DNA of 24,441 bases, taken from the NCBI GenBank assembly GCA_900546635.1, contig URDS01000029.1:1-24441 (forward strand), read 5' to 3'. The notes under the pieces are model-generated. The model was not told the origin of the DNA and did no database searches. It saw nothing but the letters and a program-made list of their open reading frames with translations. The position numbers were made by a program, and so were the translations under genes. The DNA comes from an uncultured Eubacteriales bacterium. Its GTDB lineage: Bacteria > Bacillota > Clostridia > Oscillospirales > CAG-272. Shown one piece after another: positions 1-6,168 of this stretch (its first letter is position 1; every line of letters starts with the position of its first letter).

Positions 1-17
1 CGCCATTGGCGGCGCGA

Positions 18-73
18 CGGCGCGAGCGGACACGCCCCACCGTCGCAAAACCTTGGTTTTGCGGCGGTCTGAG
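18..73 (-). repeat. Dispersed palindromic repeat, family 1 (left-end copy)
   Basis: The arms CGCAAAACC (44-52) and GGTTTTGCG (55-63) pair perfectly around a 2-nt loop. A conserved GC-rich tail (CGCCCCACCGTCG side) and a GCGGCGGTC flank lie on either side. The whole stretch matches the inverted copy at 24386-24441 with only a few differences and the core of the copy at 11148-11182. The first 17 bases resemble 11316-11340 in reverse complement, so the element continues off the left end. It has no coding capacity that I would support. Confidence 0.85.
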
Positions 74-97
74 GAGCCGCGATATGCGGCTCCTGTT
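72..97 (+). terminator. Hairpin, possible terminator next to the repeat
   Basis: A 9-bp perfect stem (AGGAGCCGC / GCGGCTCCT) with a GATAT loop is followed by GTT on the plus strand. The U-tract is poor, so terminator activity is uncertain. The right-end repeat copy also has a hairpin at the same side (24370-24387), so a hairpin seems to be a regular companion of this repeat. Confidence 0.45.
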
Positions 98-98
98 C

Positions 99-233
99 TT
101 ATGCAGTCAGAGAAAGCAGCAGCCGGAGCAGTTCCTCCCTCTGCGATTTGTCAAGCCCCTCCAGAATAGAATCCAAAAGCGCTTTGGCCTCCTCAAAAGA
201 CGCCTCGGATCGATTCACTTCCTTTTTAATCAT
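99..233 (-). CDS. Small ORF, 44 aa, candidate partner of the XRE regulator
   Basis: An ATG at 233 opens a 44-residue frame ending at TAA (99-101). It begins MIKKEVNRSE, and the second half (about residues 19-42: LLDSILEGLDKSQREELL and on to LLLSL) reads as a leucine-rich amphipathic helix typical of a small helical protein-interaction module. A purine-rich GAGGGAACGGGA lies just upstream and can serve as ribosome-binding site. The gene is divergent from the XRE regulator at 463 and sits downstream of the leftward consensus promoter at 396-424. I recognise no named family. Small helical proteins beside XRE repressors sometimes act as antirepressors (SinI is the classic case), but that role is inference here. 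The frame could be fortuitous because it is short. Confidence 0.5.
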   Translation of the reverse strand: MIKKEVNRSEASFEEAKALLDSILEGLDKSQREELLRLLLSLTA

Positions 234-340
234 AATTCCCGTTCCCTCAAAATGTCAAACTCTCGAAAATGTGACGGAGGCTTCACCACCCACATAACGG
301 GGAGCAGGCGTGTTGCCATAAAGTTGCCATGAAAGCGGTC

Positions 341-369
341 TTGACAGACAAGCGAAATTCCTGTATAAT
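341..369 (+). promoter_or_regulatory. Consensus sigma-A promoter for the XRE gene
   Basis: TTGACA (341-346), a 17-bp spacer and TATAAT (364-369) form a perfect consensus promoter. Initiation is expected near 376, inside the palindrome at 361-404. The leader to the XRE ATG at 463 would be about 87 nt. Confidence 0.85.
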
Positions 370-404
370 GAAACACGAAAGCTGTTTCGTGTTTCATTAT
401 ACAG
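361..404. promoter_or_regulatory. 20-bp-arm palindrome (operator) covering both -10 boxes
   Basis: Arms 361-380 and 385-404 are perfectly complementary around the 4-nt centre GCTG. The inner core is ACGAAA-N4-TTTCGT. Because both TATAAT boxes (364-369 plus, 396-401 minus) lie within the arms, a protein bound here would cover both promoters. The same core recurs at 432-447, pointing to the adjacent XRE protein as the likely binder. Confidence 0.8.
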
Positions 405-424
405 CAATTGTAAATATCTGTCAA
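396..424 (-). promoter_or_regulatory. Consensus sigma-A promoter, leftward
   Basis: On the minus strand TTGACA (424-419), a 17-bp spacer and TATAAT (401-396) again match consensus exactly. Expected start is near 389. The transcript runs left through the rightward promoter at 341-369 and reaches the small ORF at 233 after about 155 nt. Confidence 0.8.
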
Positions 425-428
425 TAGG

Positions 429-450
429 AATACGAAATTTTTTTCGTATT
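429..450. promoter_or_regulatory. Second operator-like palindrome before the XRE gene
   Basis: AATACGAAA (429-437) and TTTCGTATT (442-450) pair around TTTT. The core ACGAAA-N4-TTTCGT is identical to that in the 361-404 palindrome. It ends just before the AGAGGTG ribosome-binding site, so binding there could block XRE transcription, and the RNA hairpin could affect translation. Confidence 0.7.
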
Positions 451-462
451 TAGAGGTGCAAT

Positions 463-852
463 ATGGACTTCAAAGACAAAATACGGATTCTCCGCAAAGA
501 GGCCGGACTGACGCAAAAACAAGCAGCCGAGCAAATCGGCGTTACCTATCGCACCTATCAGAACTATGAGGCGGGCGCGTCTGTTCCGGGCGGATCCGCA
601 CTTTCCCGCATGGCGGAAATTTTTCATATCAGCCTGGATCTTCTGCTCGGTGATATGAGCGGTGAAATTATCCCGGAAAACATTCAGGACGGCGAACTGC
701 GGCGGCTGCTTACCGAAATGCAGGCGCTGTTTTGCGGCGGAACGCTGAAAGAAGCGGATAAAGTCTATGTCATGGACGCACTGACCGACATGTTCTGGCG
801 TTCAAAAGAACTGAATTTGGAACGCAAAAACAAACGCGACGCTTCGCAATAG
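463..852 (+). CDS. XRE-family helix-turn-helix transcriptional regulator
   Basis: This is a 129-aa cytoplasmic DNA-binding protein. Residues about 5-60 form a standard Cro/C1-type HTH: KIRILRKEAGLTQKQAAEQI, then GVTYRTYQNYEAG, where TQKQAAEQ is helix 2 and the following segment the recognition helix. The C-terminal 65 residues are helical and charged, without a peptidase motif, so it is not LexA/CI-like autocleaving. AGAGGTG lies 5 nt before the ATG at 463. A consensus promoter (341-369) and two ACGAAA-N4-TTTCGT palindromes upstream suggest autorepression. It is divergent from the 44-aa ORF. Such regulators are common on mobile elements, but no integrase or other mobile gene is present here. 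Confidence 0.9.
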   Translation: MDFKDKIRILRKEAGLTQKQAAEQIGVTYRTYQNYEAGASVPGGSALSRMAEIFHISLDLLLGDMSGEIIPENIQDGELRRLLTEMQALFCGGTLKEADKVYVMDALTDMFWRSKELNLERKNKRDASQ

Positions 853-882
853 CATAGCTTTGCCAATCGAACAAACGCATGC

Positions 883-911
883 TTGCATTTTTTACCATTC
901 TATATTATAAT
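883..911 (+). promoter_or_regulatory. Promoter of the phosphoribosyltransferase gene
   Basis: TTGCAT (883-888), a 17-bp spacer and TATAAT (906-911). The leader of about 40 nt contains a small CCGGC-CAT-GCCGG hairpin (929-941) just before the AAGAGG ribosome-binding site. I see no riboswitch-sized structure. Confidence 0.7.
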
Positions 912-958
912 CAATTTGGCGAAATTTCCGGCCATGCCGGTGAAAAGAGGTTTGCAGC

Positions 959-1510
959 ATGGAATACCCCATAAAGATCGCGGGACTGAAGCGCGGATTG
1001 CCGCTTTGTCCTCTAAATGAAAAGCTTTCTATCGGCGCGTTCGTCATGTTCGGCGATGTTGAACTGACGATTGCCTGTGCCAAGGCGCTTTTGGAGCGGG
1101 CGCCCGAATATGACGTGATGATTACCGCGGAGTCTAAAGGGATCCCCTTGGTATACGAAATGGCGCGGCAGCGCGGCGGAGAGCGTTATTTGCTGGCACG
1201 CAAAGCGCCGAAGCTTTATATGCAAAACATCTTGAAATGCGAAGTGAAATCCATCACCACGGCATCGGATCAGGTGCTTTATCTGGACGGAAACGACGCA
1301 GAGTTTATGCGCGGCCGCAGAGTTCTGATCGTGGACGATGTCATCAGCACCGGAGAATCGCTCCGCGCGCTGGAAACGCTGGTCGAAAAGGCCGGCGGAA
1401 TCACAGTCGGCAAAATGGCCGTTTTGGCAGAGGGCGATGCCGCGAAGAGAAACGATATTGTCTATCTTGAAAAGCTGCCTTTGTTTGACAGCGAGGGCAA
1501 TGCGCTTTAA
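959..1510 (+). CDS. Type I phosphoribosyltransferase (adenine phosphoribosyltransferase-like)
   Basis: This 183-aa cytoplasmic enzyme would transfer the ribose-5-phosphate of PRPP onto a purine or related base (salvage). The PRPP-binding signature is intact at residues about 122-134: VLIVDDVISTGES, with the paired acidic residues and the TGES phosphate loop. Residues 52-64 (DVMITAESKGIPL) match the conserved flexible-loop region of adenine PRTases. Length is close to that of bacterial Apt. The ATG at 959 has AAGAGG 8 nt upstream and follows its own promoter. The gene is monocistronic, ending at the strong terminator at 1626-1673. The protein departs from canonical Apt in its N-terminus, so substrate is not assured. 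Confidence 0.85.
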   Translation: MEYPIKIAGLKRGLPLCPLNEKLSIGAFVMFGDVELTIACAKALLERAPEYDVMITAESKGIPLVYEMARQRGGERYLLARKAPKLYMQNILKCEVKSITTASDQVLYLDGNDAEFMRGRRVLIVDDVISTGESLRALETLVEKAGGITVGKMAVLAEGDAAKRNDIVYLEKLPLFDSEGNAL

Positions 1511-1625
1511 AATTTTCAATCCGAGGCTTTAGCCCCGCCATTTGACGTTTGGACGGCCGATTGTACTGCCGGAAAAAGTGCGTGGAACCTGCCCGAAAAA
1601 GCCGGTATATCTCGCTTTTTGTTAT

Positions 1626-1673
1626 AAAAAAAGACTGCCGCAATTGTTTTACGCATTTGCGTCAGTCTTTTTT
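1626..1673. terminator. Bidirectional intrinsic terminator
   Basis: A-rich AAAAAAGACTG pairs with CAGTCTTTTTT, extended by CGCAA/TTGCG across one mismatch. U-tracts occur on both strands. It lies between the convergent phosphoribosyltransferase and ECF S-component genes and can serve both. Confidence 0.9.
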
Positions 1674-1682
1674 ATTGATTTT

Positions 1683-2213
1683 TTAATTTTCGTTGAGTGT
1701 CAAACGCGCGCGGCGCAGTACGAGCACCAACACGGGAATCAGCACAAGCTGAAGCAAAATACCGGGAACAGCGGCCGTCACGGCGCCGGCCAAGAACGCA
1801 GAAAACGTAAACGTCGTCTGTGTAAATCCGGCAATCAGGAATCGCACGGCGCCCCAAACCAATCGACCGCAGAGCATGGCCGCAATCAGAGAAAAGTATA
1901 TATACGGTATGCGTTTCGGCAAACGACGATACAAAAATCCGGTCAATGCGCCGTAAACCGCCAGTTCAAACGACATGGCAATCCAGAGCGGCATCGGCGG
2001 CATCTGAAAGAGAACAAAGCGCAAAGCCGGGGCAAGGAATCCAACCGCCATCCCCCACGGCCAGCCGCACAGGAATCCGCAAAGCAGCACCGGAAGATGC
2101 ATGGGACACAGCATATTGCCGATTTCCTGAATCTGTCCGGTCAGAAACGGAAGAACAAGCGCAAGCGCCAGCGCCATAGCCGAATAGGTCAGCTTTTTTA
2201 CAGTCAGCATCAT
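1683..2213 (-). CDS. ECF transporter S component (substrate unknown)
   Basis: A 176-aa integral membrane protein with about six hydrophobic segments, short hydrophilic loops and no catalytic motifs. It is the substrate-capture subunit of an energy-coupling-factor vitamin/micronutrient importer, which would use shared EcfA/A'/T subunits encoded elsewhere. The segment around GQIQEIGNMLCPMHLPVLL and the following CGFLCGWPWGMAVGFLAP matches the pattern I know from S components of the broad ECF family; the ligand cannot be assigned. I chose the ATG at 2213 (MMLTVKKLTYS) because AAAGG lies 8 nt upstream. The open frame extends to 2294, but that part overlaps a palindromic repeat and is not membrane-protein-like. 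No neighbouring vitamin gene gives a clue. Confidence 0.8.
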   Translation of the reverse strand: MMLTVKKLTYSAMALALALVLPFLTGQIQEIGNMLCPMHLPVLLCGFLCGWPWGMAVGFLAPALRFVLFQMPPMPLWIAMSFELAVYGALTGFLYRRLPKRIPYIYFSLIAAMLCGRLVWGAVRFLIAGFTQTTFTFSAFLAGAVTAAVPGILLQLVLIPVLVLVLRRARLTLNEN

Positions 2214-2244
2214 AAAATCAACCTTTAAAACTTCAATAAACTTT

Positions 2245-2280
2245 TGTTCACAAGTCGAACCCGCACCGCCTTGTAAAACA
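2245..2280 (-). repeat. Dispersed hairpin, family 2 (degenerate copy)
   Basis: Read on the minus strand, TGTTTTACAAGGCGG is followed by a 7-nt loop (TGCGGGT) and TCGACTTGTGAACA. It aligns with the perfect copy at 11362-11396 in arm length and loop size, with three differences in the second arm and one extra T. It lies in the leader of the ECF S-component gene. Confidence 0.6.
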
Positions 2281-2332
2281 TCTGCGGGATGCATACGCCA
2301 CGGCGTCGGAAAATCTCATTTTTCCAAGATGA

Positions 2333-2372
2333 GGCAGGACAGCTGCTTCGACAGTTGTCCTGCTCCGTTTTT
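2333..2372 (+). terminator. Strong hairpin with plus-strand U-tract
   Basis: GCAGGACAGCTG (2333-2344) pairs with CAGTTGTCCTGC (2351-2362) around CTTCGA, and GTTTTT follows within 4 nt on the plus strand. No plus-strand gene precedes it nearby. On the minus strand, which carries the mscL transcript, no U-tract follows. It may be an mRNA 3'-end structure of mscL or the end of an unannotated plus-strand RNA. Confidence 0.55.
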
Positions 2373-2392
2373 CATATATTTTTGCGCGGCGT

Positions 2393-2746
2393 TTATTTTT
2401 CAGCGTCTTTTCTCGACGTCTGTAATTTGGTAAACACACGCAGAACGATGAAAATCGTAAATGCGACGATCAAAAAATCCAGTACCGTCTGGATAAAATT
2501 GCCGTACTTCAGCGCATTTTCGGCAATCTGCGTACCGTCCGCCAGCGTTTCAGCCGGTCGAATCACCCATTTCCAATCCGAAACGTTCAAGCCGCCGGCA
2601 AGCAGGCTGACAAGCGGCATAATTATATCGTTGACAAGCGAAGTCACAATTTTATTGAACGCACCGCCGACAACAACGCCGACAGCCATGTCCACAACAT
2701 TTCCCTTTGCAATAAAGGCTTTAAAATCCGAAGCAAATTTTCCCAT
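2393..2746 (-). CDS. mscL: Large-conductance mechanosensitive channel MscL
   Basis: This 117-aa inner-membrane channel opens under membrane tension to release solutes during hypo-osmotic shock. The N-terminal segment FKAFIAKGNVVDMAVGVVVG, followed by GAFNKIVTSLVNDIIMPLV, is the hallmark MscL TM1 region. Residues about 85-107 form TM2 (FIQTVLDFLIVAFTIFIVLR), and a charged C-terminal tail follows. Length is slightly short but within the family range. A very strong GGGGGGAGAG ribosome-binding site precedes the ATG at 2746. A TTGACA-N17-TATCAT promoter lies at 2775-2803. Confidence 0.97.
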   Translation of the reverse strand: MGKFASDFKAFIAKGNVVDMAVGVVVGGAFNKIVTSLVNDIIMPLVSLLAGGLNVSDWKWVIRPAETLADGTQIAENALKYGNFIQTVLDFLIVAFTIFIVLRVFTKLQTSRKDAEK

Positions 2747-2774
2747 TTTTTTACTCTCCCCCCTATTTTTCTCT

Positions 2775-2803
2775 ATGATAGCACAGGCCTTTCACTTTGT
2801 CAA
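2775..2803 (-). promoter_or_regulatory. mscL promoter
   Basis: On the minus strand TTGACA (2803-2798), a 17-bp spacer and TATCAT (2780-2775), about 30 nt upstream of the mscL start codon. It lies outside the direct-repeat-bounded GGDEF cassette, so mscL keeps its own promoter. Confidence 0.75.
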
Positions 2804-2839
2804 TAAGCAAGATTTCTTCCTTTCGACGGCAATTTGCAG

Positions 2840-2861
2840 GCGCACAATCGATATTGAACAG
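2840..2861. repeat. 22-bp direct repeat, left flank of the GGDEF cassette
   Basis: It reads GCGCACAATCGATATTG, then AACAG. It matches 4271-4292 with a single difference (A versus G at position 18), in the same orientation. The two copies are 1431 bp apart and enclose exactly one gene with its promoter. Confidence 0.85.
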
Positions 2862-2912
2862 GTAAATAAAAAGAAGGAAAGAGGGGTACGTTCTCTTTAG
2901 GTGAGATTTGGA

Positions 2913-4085
2913 TTATTCGTAGAAAAAATAGGTGTTTTTACCGTTTTGCTTTGCTTGATAGAGTGCTTTGTCCGCTCTCATAAAAAGTGTTTCAAAGCTC
3001 CCGGTTTCCTCTGTTGCAAAAGCTGCGCCGATTGTACAGGTTACCTTCAAATCATTCTGCTCTATAATTTTTTGGGAAGATATTTCCTGAAGTACGCTTT
3101 CCAATTTTTCCGCAAGTTGTTCTCGCCCCTTATCAAAGCCTTGCAGGAATACGACAAATTCATCCCCGCCATATCTGCCTAAAATGTCTGTTGCCCGAAA
3201 CATCTTTTTCAGGCTATCTGAAACGGAACAAATAGCAGCTGTTCCTGTTTGATGCCCGAAAGTGTCATTGATTCTTTTAAGATTATCCACATCTATAACC
3301 AGCATTGCGCTGCCCAAACCCTTACCGGAATCAAGTATATCGCCTATTTTATTCTGTACTGCGCCGTTGTTCAGGAGTCCCGTCATACTGTCACACATGG
3401 AAAGGCATTCCTTTTCAAATTTCAGTGTCTCATACTGTTGTACGATTCCGTAAACCAAAAGTATAAACAGTTCAGTTATAATATAGGACACAGAAAGCAA
3501 TTCAAAATTACGTGAAATGAATCTTTCCGTAAACCATATCACCGTGTTGCAAAGGGTTGCCGAAAGCAAGAAGATCGCGTGCAGATAGGAAACAATTTTC
3601 TTTTTGTAGATTGCATAAATGACAACAGACATCTGCGCAATCACATAGGAAATGAGATAAACAAGATATGTTTTATGTAATATTCCGTATTCTCTTATAA
3701 TTTTCGTAAAACCTTCTGATTTATCAATTTCAACGGTTTTATAGTAGATCGGAAGGATTCCGGGGCTTGCGGCAATGAGCAAAACCACAATGCTGATTGT
3801 GATGAGTACAGGATTCAGCCATTTTGGCGGGTCTATTTTGCAAATCGTCAATAACATCATCAATAGAAAATAAGGCAAAAAAACTTGCCCAAAATAGGAA
3901 AGACGATTGGCATGTAAGGCAAAACTCAAACTTGGTGCAATGGATATTAGAAAATATCCTAAATTAGCCAAGAAGATCGATATGAACAGCAGCAACAAAT
4001 ACCGATTTTTGTTTTTGTCTACGAAAAGGCATATACCGATTAGAATAAATGCAATAATGCTGATTATTCCATAGACAGTTGACAC
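2913..4085 (-). CDS. 7TM-sensor diguanylate cyclase (GGDEF domain)
   Basis: A 390-aa membrane protein that would make cyclic di-GMP from two GTP. The N-terminal half (about 5-215) is seven or so hydrophobic segments, resembling the 7TM sensor module often fused to histidine kinases and cyclases. The GGDEF domain spans about 228-388 with DSMTGLLNN (232-240), the metal-binding VIDVDNLKRIND region, an intact GGDEF (306-310) and an RxxD inhibitory site (RATD, 297-300) five residues before it. It should therefore be active and product-inhibited. The start is GTG at 4085, 9 nt after GGAGG; the frame has no better ATG. The gene is visibly AT-richer than its neighbours and lies between 22-bp direct repeats, suggesting acquisition. 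No terminator as strong as others here follows it, only an AAAGAG/CTCTTT hairpin with a T-rich tail near 2886-2909. Confidence 0.92.
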   Translation of the reverse strand: MSTVYGIISIIAFILIGICLFVDKNKNRYLLLLFISIFLANLGYFLISIAPSLSFALHANRLSYFGQVFLPYFLLMMLLTICKIDPPKWLNPVLITISIVVLLIAASPGILPIYYKTVEIDKSEGFTKIIREYGILHKTYLVYLISYVIAQMSVVIYAIYKKKIVSYLHAIFLLSATLCNTVIWFTERFISRNFELLSVSYIITELFILLVYGIVQQYETLKFEKECLSMCDSMTGLLNNGAVQNKIGDILDSGKGLGSAMLVIDVDNLKRINDTFGHQTGTAAICSVSDSLKKMFRATDILGRYGGDEFVVFLQGFDKGREQLAEKLESVLQEISSQKIIEQNDLKVTCTIGAAFATEETGSFETLFMRADKALYQAKQNGKNTYFFYE

Positions 4086-4210
4086 ACTTTTATACCTCCA
4101 CTGCTAAAAAGGTTTATCAGTCATTCGGAAATTGACGCAATAGATTTATGTACATACAGTCAAAAGGCGCTTAAACCATCAATTTGATTAACAGACTCCA
4201 TAATATATAT

Positions 4211-4239
4211 ATTGTATCATATTTGTTTTGTCTTTTCAA
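4211..4239 (-). promoter_or_regulatory. Promoter of the diguanylate cyclase gene
   Basis: On the minus strand TTGAAA (4239-4234), a 17-bp spacer and TACAAT (4216-4211). The leader to the GTG at 4085 is about 120 nt. I looked for a cyclic-di-GMP riboswitch there and saw none. The promoter is inside the direct-repeat boundaries, so the cassette carries its own expression signal. Confidence 0.7.
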
Positions 4240-4270
4240 TAAATATATTCGACCACACCCCAAAATGTAA

Positions 4271-4292
4271 GCGCACAATCGATATTGGACAG
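4271..4292. repeat. 22-bp direct repeat, right flank of the GGDEF cassette
   Basis: The second copy of the repeat at 2840-2861, with one mismatch. Similarity does not extend clearly beyond the 22 bp on either side, apart from a shared A-rich stretch downstream. Confidence 0.85.
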
Positions 4293-4537
4293 ATCAAAAA
4301 GTGAAGAAAAAAACTCATAACCAAAAAGCTTTGGCTTTTCAATGAAAAAAGACGCCGGTTCGGCGTCTTTTTCGATAAAGGAGAACGAGGGAGGCAAAGG
4401 CGGTATTTTCCCGATTATACCGTCCTGCCGCGGCATACGACACGGCCGTAACTTTTTTCTGTCTGTCCCTTGTCTTTATTCTATCACGATTCTCAAACGA
4501 AAAAGCATGGAATCTGTCGGCGCTGGAAAATTTTTCC
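4293..4537. other. Gene-free spacer with terminator
   Basis: Apart from the strong terminator at 4345-4372 I see no gene. A TATAAT-like hexamer on the minus strand near 4416 has no acceptable -35 partner. A GGAAAAATTTTTCC palindrome directly follows the stop codon of the leftward gene ending at 4538. Confidence 0.6.
4345..4372. terminator. Bidirectional intrinsic terminator
   Basis: AAAAAA-GACGCCG (4345-4357), loop GTT, CGGCGTC-TTTTT (4361-4372). On the minus strand it ends the three-gene envelope operon (7205-4538). Confidence 0.92.
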
Positions 4538-5275
4538 TTAAAAGATCTCGACAAGATACGCAAATCCCCTGCGAAAACGATCGAGGGACGGCGATTTAAA
4601 GCCGAGCAGCGAAATATCAAGCGGTGTGAGCGTAAGACAAACCGAACCGCCGCTCTCCTCGAAGACAAAACCGGCGGCGCCGGCAACCTCCGACAGCCAC
4701 AGAGAAAGCAGTCCGCGATCCGGCACGGACAGCGGTTTTCCGCCCGTACTGTCGGCAAATACGCTGACGCGCCCGCAATCAATCACAAAAGAAACAAGCA
4801 GATTTGAACCGTTTGTCGCCGCCAGGCGAAGCAAAAGGGTAAGCGCAAGCGCAAACGCATTCGGCGCCGCCGAAATCACCGCATCCGTGCGCGGCGGCTG
4901 AATGCGCATCGAAATTCCCTCTTTTTCCAGCGGATCGCCGACCGTCTCTTTAAAAAACCGGAGAAGCGCGCCGAGAGAGCATTCGCGCCTCGCCTGTTTT
5001 GACAGCTGCGTACAGTCAAACAACTGCAAAGCGGCGCGATCGGCGCCCTCGCGAAAATACGAATGCATACAATCAAAATCCAAAAACAGCAGATACCGGC
5101 GGCCGCCGAGCATCAACTCCCGAATCAGTACGCGGCGCCCAAACGCACTGGTGAGCCCGCGCATACTGCCCGCCGCGTTTTCCAGCCATGCGCGCTGCGC
5201 GTGCTTCAGAGGCGCGCGGGCGCTTTTATAGAGCACGGCGCCGCCCTCATCGGTAATCAGAAACGGCGGTATCAT
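4538..5275 (-). CDS. Protein of unknown function, possibly a degenerate sensor-kinase-like protein
   Basis: I do not recognise this 245-aa protein. The first 20 residues (MIPPFLITDEGGAVLYKS) resemble the opening strand of a PAS-type sensory domain. The second half (about 135-230), with a leucine-rich helix, a VSFVIDCGRVSVFADSTGG strand pair and a late FVFEESGGSVCLTLTP strand pair, has the rhythm of a GHKL ATPase fold. However, it lacks the N and G boxes and any phosphorylatable histidine motif, so catalytic activity is not expected. There is no signal peptide or membrane segment. Its ATG overlaps the stop of the upstream gene (ATGA at 5272-5275), indicating translational coupling, and the terminator at 4345-4372 closes the operon. 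The kinase-like reading is inference. Confidence 0.8.
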   Translation of the reverse strand: MIPPFLITDEGGAVLYKSARAPLKHAQRAWLENAAGSMRGLTSAFGRRVLIRELMLGGRRYLLFLDFDCMHSYFREGADRAALQLFDCTQLSKQARRECSLGALLRFFKETVGDPLEKEGISMRIQPPRTDAVISAAPNAFALALTLLLRLAATNGSNLLVSFVIDCGRVSVFADSTGGKPLSVPDRGLLSLWLSEVAGAAGFVFEESGGSVCLTLTPLDISLLGFKSPSLDRFRRGFAYLVEIF

Positions 5276-6168
5276 TCGAACGTTGCCCCCGTACTCTCCG
5301 CTGCGCTTTCCTCCGGCAACGGCGACGGCCGCGGAGAACAGAACTGATAATTCAGCATGGACGCCTCCGAAAGAACCGAAAGCAGCGCTTCATCCTTACC
5401 CTCAAGCACCAAGCGAAGATTATATTTTGTAAAATAAAACGCAAATTCTTCAATATCCGCCGCAAGCTGCTCAGCCGTGAGCGAATCCACACGCAGCGCG
5501 GCCGTATAGCCGCCCTCCGAAATGCGGGCAAAAAAACGCGCAAGCAGCGGCGAACGCAAAAGCGCATACGGCACGCAAATCGTGACCGGACTGCCCACAG
5601 CCCCCGCCATATCAAAGATTTCCCCGATATTTTCCTCGGTCACCTCGCCAAACACAAGCACGGTTTCCCCCAAACGGCCGGCGCAAAATTCCCGAATCAG
5701 GGAAAGCTCATATTCATACATCACACTGCGCCCCGCCGCCTCCCAGTCCAGCGCGCCGACATAAAAAAGACCGGTTGTGCCGTATTCAATGTCCAAGGCG
5801 GACATCGGCGGACGGGTCGAAACATCCCGGCCGAGCGCCCTGTCGGTTTCGGCGGCAAACATGCACACACCGTCACGGTACAAAACCGTGGACGCATAGG
5901 TGAACGGATCCTCAGACGAGAAATCCGCAAACGCCTCCGGCGAAACATACTCCCCGTGCATGGTGCGCTCAATAATCGGCGTGATCGTCTCGCCGCCGGT
6001 TACATCCGGGTCGGGCAAAGGAAAATGCTGCGGATCCGCCGCGCGCCTTGAAAGATAGCTGCCGAGCCAAACTGTCGCCGCAAAAATAAGCAGTACCGAC
6101 ACGATCAGGATCAGCAGCGGCCATCTGACTTTTTTACGGCGGGTATTATACCGCTTGTACACTGCCAT
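5272..6168 (-). CDS. Membrane-anchored extracytoplasmic protein of unknown function
   Basis: A 298-aa protein with a basic N-terminus (YKRYNTRRKKVR) and one membrane segment at about 16-38, placing the remainder outside the membrane. The body alternates predicted strands and helices (TVLVFGEVTEENIGEIFDMA; GGYTAALRVDSLTAEQLAAD; YNLRLVLEGKDEALLSVLSE) in a pattern reminiscent of TIM-barrel, glycosidase- or deacetylase-like folds, but I cannot place it in a family. It starts one base inside the stop of the foldase gene (TAATG at 6166-6170) and its own stop overlaps the next start. It is therefore co-expressed with, and perhaps a client or partner of, the parvulin-like protein. The tail is Pro/Ser/Glu-rich. 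Confidence 0.82.
   Translation of the reverse strand: MAVYKRYNTRRKKVRWPLLILIVSVLLIFAATVWLGSYLSRRAADPQHFPLPDPDVTGGETITPIIERTMHGEYVSPEAFADFSSEDPFTYASTVLYRDGVCMFAAETDRALGRDVSTRPPMSALDIEYGTTGLFYVGALDWEAAGRSVMYEYELSLIREFCAGRLGETVLVFGEVTEENIGEIFDMAGAVGSPVTICVPYALLRSPLLARFFARISEGGYTAALRVDSLTAEQLAADIEEFAFYFTKYNLRLVLEGKDEALLSVLSEASMLNYQFCSPRPSPLPEESAAESTGATFE

Noticed and set aside
230..424. Minus-strand 64-aa frame whose stop overlaps the small ORF start
   Set aside because: Its first start codons lie before the predicted transcription start, and the only later ATG (near 319) has no good ribosome-binding site. A coupled leader peptide is possible but unsupported.
1013..1519. Minus-strand 168-aa open frame over the phosphoribosyltransferase
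   Set aside because: Antisense shadow: low-complexity composition, no ribosome-binding site, and the sense frame has a clear PRPP motif.
1542..2228. Plus-strand 228-aa open frame opposite the ECF gene
   Set aside because: Rich in Gln, Arg and Lys without any fold-like pattern; it crosses a strong terminator and mirrors a membrane-protein gene.
2245..2275. tRNA-like GTTCGA segment
   Set aside because: A T-loop-like string occurs, but no acceptor or anticodon arms can be drawn; it is part of the degenerate family-2 hairpin.
4086..4210. Cyclic-di-GMP riboswitch in the leader of the diguanylate cyclase gene
   Set aside because: The 120-nt leader is AT-rich, and I could not find the conserved sequence blocks of either class.
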